From contig JACESU010000002.1 in the NCBI GenBank assembly GCA_013911655.1, positions 128,901 through 192,900 of the forward strand: a stretch of DNA of 64,000 nucleotides, read 5' to 3'. Source of the DNA: Alphaproteobacteria bacterium (GTDB taxonomy: Bacteria > Pseudomonadota > Alphaproteobacteria > Caedimonadales > UBA1908). The translations under genes and the position numbers were made by a program. The notes under the pieces are model-generated. The model saw only the letters and a program-made list of their open reading frames with translations, did no database searches and was not told the origin of the DNA. Shown here in pieces: positions 61,829-64,000 of the stretch. The number at the start of each line of letters is the position of its first letter. Position 1 is the stretch's first letter.

Positions 61829-63283
61829 TTATTTATGCTGATTGTTCATCTTAGAAGGATCGCGTTGATTTCCATTGACAAATCGACCACCGTGATCGAA
61901 CTCATATCCCCGCATAAATTGATTCTGGTCCGCATTGCCGCCGCGCCCTTGTGCTTCAAAAGCCTTGGCCATGTCACGGACAAGTGAAGGCTTAGGGGCA
62001 TGTGCATCGTCATTGGCATTTAAAAGACGAAAGAGTGTTTGTTCATCATTGGCTTCCATGGCGCGTTGGATTTTGGCCTCAAGACTGTCGTCTTGGATGG
62101 GAGGCATAACCTCAGGCAACAGCGCTTTAGGTTTGGGTGATGATCTCATCTCAAACTCAGCCATTTCCCTGGTTAGTTGAAGGACAAGAGCCTCATTCCC
62201 TTGGTCCAGGGCCGCATTGAGTTCGGCTTCTAGATTACGGGTCTTCATTGGGGAGGGCACAGGCACTTGAGGTGCTGGCATGAAAGGATTGAGTTCGTGG
62301 GGTGGCGAGCCTTCAGCTTTGTAGGGGTTCAATGGAAAAAACGGCATAAGTGGCTGATAGGTAATGGTAAAAGAATTTTGCATAGGCCCGCTAGGTCCTT
62401 GATAGACGGGATGAGGGATTGGCATCCCTGCGAAAGGTACGGAGGGGGATGTCGACGGCACAGAAGATGATTGCTGTTGATTACGGGAATAAGGAATGTA
62501 CACAGGCGAAAGGTCCGAAGACGGTAAAATGGGCTTGGGATGTGAAATAAAGGATATTGGTTGGCTTTTCCTGAAGACTTGATCAGACTCCTCTTGCTCC
62601 CTTCGCATTTGCTGAAGGTTTTCTTCTAAAGAGGATACTTGTGAGGTATGAAGAGACAATGGACTCTTATCAGAAGAAAGAGTGTACGAACGGTTTTCCT
62701 TGCGGCCATTTGTGAGGTAGTGCTCTTTAGCAAAATCAAGGGGGTTAAATCCACTTTTTACAGCATGTTCTAGGACATCGTTATTAAGAATCAGGTAAAT
62801 TTGTGGGTCGAAGTCATCGGGAAGAGAAACAATAGATTGAGACGGTGCGTCATGTGTTGTGATTTTATAAGCGCGCCCTTCTTTCTTTCCCTCTGATAAG
62901 AAATGAGAAATAGCGAAATGAATTGGATTAAGGCCTTGAGCGCTGACGTGCGTCGCGATATCGGGATGAAGAATAAGGTAGTCGTCTTCTTTGAAATCAG
63001 CAGGAAGACCAAGGCTTATACAGCTTCTTGCCTCCCGTCCTTCGTGACGGCCACTCATCAGAAAGTGATTTTTTGCAAAGGTAAAAAGGTCTGTGTCGTG
63101 CTGTTTGTTGTAGGCTGCAGAGAGATCATGATAACGACCCACATATGCTGTGGCATCAAAACCTTCTGGAAGTTCGTCTTGTGAGGAGGCGTGTGTGGTT
63201 CCACAAAAGCCTGTCATGGTAAGGGATGTGGCGATAAGTAAATTTTTTAAAGTTAGTATTTGTTTTTGTGATTTTGTGTGCAT
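61829..63283 (-). CDS. Secreted proline-rich protein with three N-terminal EGR repeats
   Basis: The ATG at 63283 is preferred over an upstream TTG at 63313. The 484-residue protein has a signal sequence (cleavage near THASSQ, residue 33) and three repeats of the module: FDATAYVGRYHDL ... GRHEGR, FKEDDYLILHPDI ... GKKEGRAY, FDPQIYLILNNDV ... GRKENRSY. A coiled stretch and a Pro/Ser-rich, likely disordered middle (about 230-360) follow. Then come two related helical segments, LEAELNAALDQGNEALVLQL and LEAKIQRAMEANDEQTLFRL, each about 22 residues. Here the module is N-terminal, unlike on the proteases. Function unknown. Confidence 0.75.
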   Translation of the reverse strand: MHTKSQKQILTLKNLLIATSLTMTGFCGTTHASSQDELPEGFDATAYVGRYHDLSAAYNKQHDTDLFTFAKNHFLMSGRHEGREARSCISLGLPADFKEDDYLILHPDIATHVSAQGLNPIHFAISHFLSEGKKEGRAYKITTHDAPSQSIVSLPDDFDPQIYLILNNDVLEHAVKSGFNPLDFAKEHYLTNGRKENRSYTLSSDKSPLSLHTSQVSSLEENLQQMRREQEESDQVFRKSQPISFISHPKPILPSSDLSPVYIPYSRNQQQSSSVPSTSPSVPFAGMPIPHPVYQGPSGPMQNSFTITYQPLMPFFPLNPYKAEGSPPHELNPFMPAPQVPVPSPMKTRNLEAELNAALDQGNEALVLQLTREMAEFEMRSSPKPKALLPEVMPPIQDDSLEAKIQRAMEANDEQTLFRLLNANDDAHAPKPSLVRDMAKAFEAQGRGGNADQNQFMRGYEFDHGGRFVNGNQRDPSKMNNQHK

Positions 63284-63420
63284 TGGTAGAGTCTCTCTTT
63301 TTGTATCTGTCAAAAATATATATGGTGATCATAAAACAAAAGTCAATAATCCTATTTCATCTCCTTTTGATTTTCATGAAAATGTCCGAATAAAAACTAG
63401 AGAAATTTGAGATAAAGAGC

Positions 63421-63448
63421 TTGCCATTATTAGCGATCTCTATATGCT
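63421..63448 (+). promoter_or_regulatory. Candidate promoter of the gene at 63488
   Basis: TTGCCA at 63421-63426 and TATGCT at 63443-63448 are spaced by 16 bases. The -10 is the same as in the candidate promoter at 4573. Confidence 0.45.
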
Positions 63449-63487
63449 GCCTTCTGATTTTTGATACGCACTGAGGGAGTATAACTG

Positions 63488-64000
63488 ATGAAAAACAAAA
63501 CAATTTTTGTAACAAGCCTCATACTGAGTATCAGTGCGACATCATTTTCTATGGCAAGTTGCCAGGAGGAAGAAGAGGTGGGGGCGCGCTTCTCCATAAT
63601 GACTCCTGTCCAGGCACTAGAAGAGATCGTTGAACAAGCGGTCGGTGTTGCGAGTCTTGTGGTTTTTTATGACCGAGTCGCAAAAGAGGAAACGTCTTCT
63701 TGTTTTGGACGAGTTCAAGAGTTTTTTGAAGCATTAAGCCGCCCAGAAAACCAAAATTGGAAAGAAAAAGCAGCAGCCTATTTGGGTTTGGGGTTGATGT
63801 GTCACAAGGGTCATTATGTACCCGCTTTGGTTGAATTGTTCGAAGATCATGACACAAAAAGGCGCGCGGATCTAAAGCGTGCCTGGCACTATGCTAAAAA
63901 AGCACGCAAAACCTTTAGGGCATCACCTGGGACACAACAAAGTGCCAAAAGACTTATGATTGCTCTTTTGTGTGATCCGTTGTTTGAGTTAGAAGGCCCT
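63488..64000 (+). CDS. Secreted helical protein, C-terminus beyond the right edge
   Basis: The ATG at 63488 starts a signal peptide (MKNKTIFVTSLILSISATSF, cleavage near FSMAS), and 171 codons are visible without a stop. The mature part is mostly helical, with AAYLGLGLMCHKGHY followed by LKRAWHYAKKARKTF, which resembles Sel1 or TPR-like helical repeats. The family is not certain because the gene is incomplete. It is divergent from the repeat protein at 61829. Confidence 0.6.
   Translation, partial: MKNKTIFVTSLILSISATSFSMASCQEEEEVGARFSIMTPVQALEEIVEQAVGVASLVVFYDRVAKEETSSCFGRVQEFFEALSRPENQNWKEKAAAYLGLGLMCHKGHYVPALVELFEDHDTKRRADLKRAWHYAKKARKTFRASPGTQQSAKRLMIALLCDPLFELEGP

Overview
The window looks like a chromosomal segment of a motile alphaproteobacterium, probably an intracellular or protist-associated one of Holosporales/Rickettsiales type. 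What is visible: alphaproteobacterial marker genes (SspB adaptor, the ileS-lspA-lipoprotein-M16-M16 order, endonuclease-type MutL, Cpa-type Tad pilus genes), flagellar genes, a PHB-granule phasin, and an unusually large set of secreted proteins, several resembling host-directed enzymes. The lineage assignment is inference; no rRNA is present.

Region 1 (1-16.3 kb) is an accessory island of secreted repeat proteins. A module of about 45-50 residues (consensus F-D-P-x-x-Y-L-A-L-N-P-D-V ... F-A-x-x-H-Y-x-x-x-G-x-x-E-G-R-x-Y) is attached in 2-8 copies to different catalytic heads: an OTU-like cysteine protease candidate (888-4442), four full-length trypsin-like serine proteases (4594, 10630, 12439, 14182; a fifth runs off the left edge before any repeats are visible), and DUF2608/HAD-like proteins (7177, 9547, and a frameshifted relic at 8441-9447). 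A further decayed gene lies at 6377-7056. The same module returns outside the island at a glycosyltransferase (30142-31287) and at a proline-rich secreted protein (61829-63283).

Region 2 (16.4-20.2 kb) holds upp, a patatin-like phospholipase with a strong terminator, small secreted proteins, and a 46-residue protein whose C-terminal motif recurs in an unannotated small gene at 35023-35160. A degenerate copy of the mutL 3' end at 19316-19400 shows that this stretch was rearranged.

Region 3 (20.2-34.9 kb) is core housekeeping. A minus-strand run reads ileS, lspA, lipoprotein, two M16 peptidases (one with the zinc motif, one with the R/Y motif), pgi, mutL, mostly with ATGA overlaps. It is followed by the repeat-carrying glycosyltransferase, smpB, dapA and a soluble lytic transglycosylase.

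Region 4 (35-46.8 kb) carries tRNA-Gln(TTG), a membrane protein with a degenerate EAL domain (TipF-like) next to flhB, a DUF218 protein, small secreted proteins with a broken tandem paralogue, and flgE-flgD-fliK.

Region 5 (46.8-60.5 kb) has a vgrG operon (vgrG, an unknown protein and an APH-like kinase) directly behind a complete Tad/Cpa pilus assembly operon (cpaA-B-C-D-E-F-tadB-tadC) with tadD divergent. No Flp pilin gene and no other type VI secretion genes were seen.

Region 6 (60.5-64 kb) has a phasin with a clear promoter and terminator, sspB, the last repeat protein and a secreted protein running off the right edge. Taken together, the window combines surface and secretion machines (flagellum, Tad pilus, VgrG) with a diversified, partly decaying repertoire of exported enzymes sharing one repeat module.
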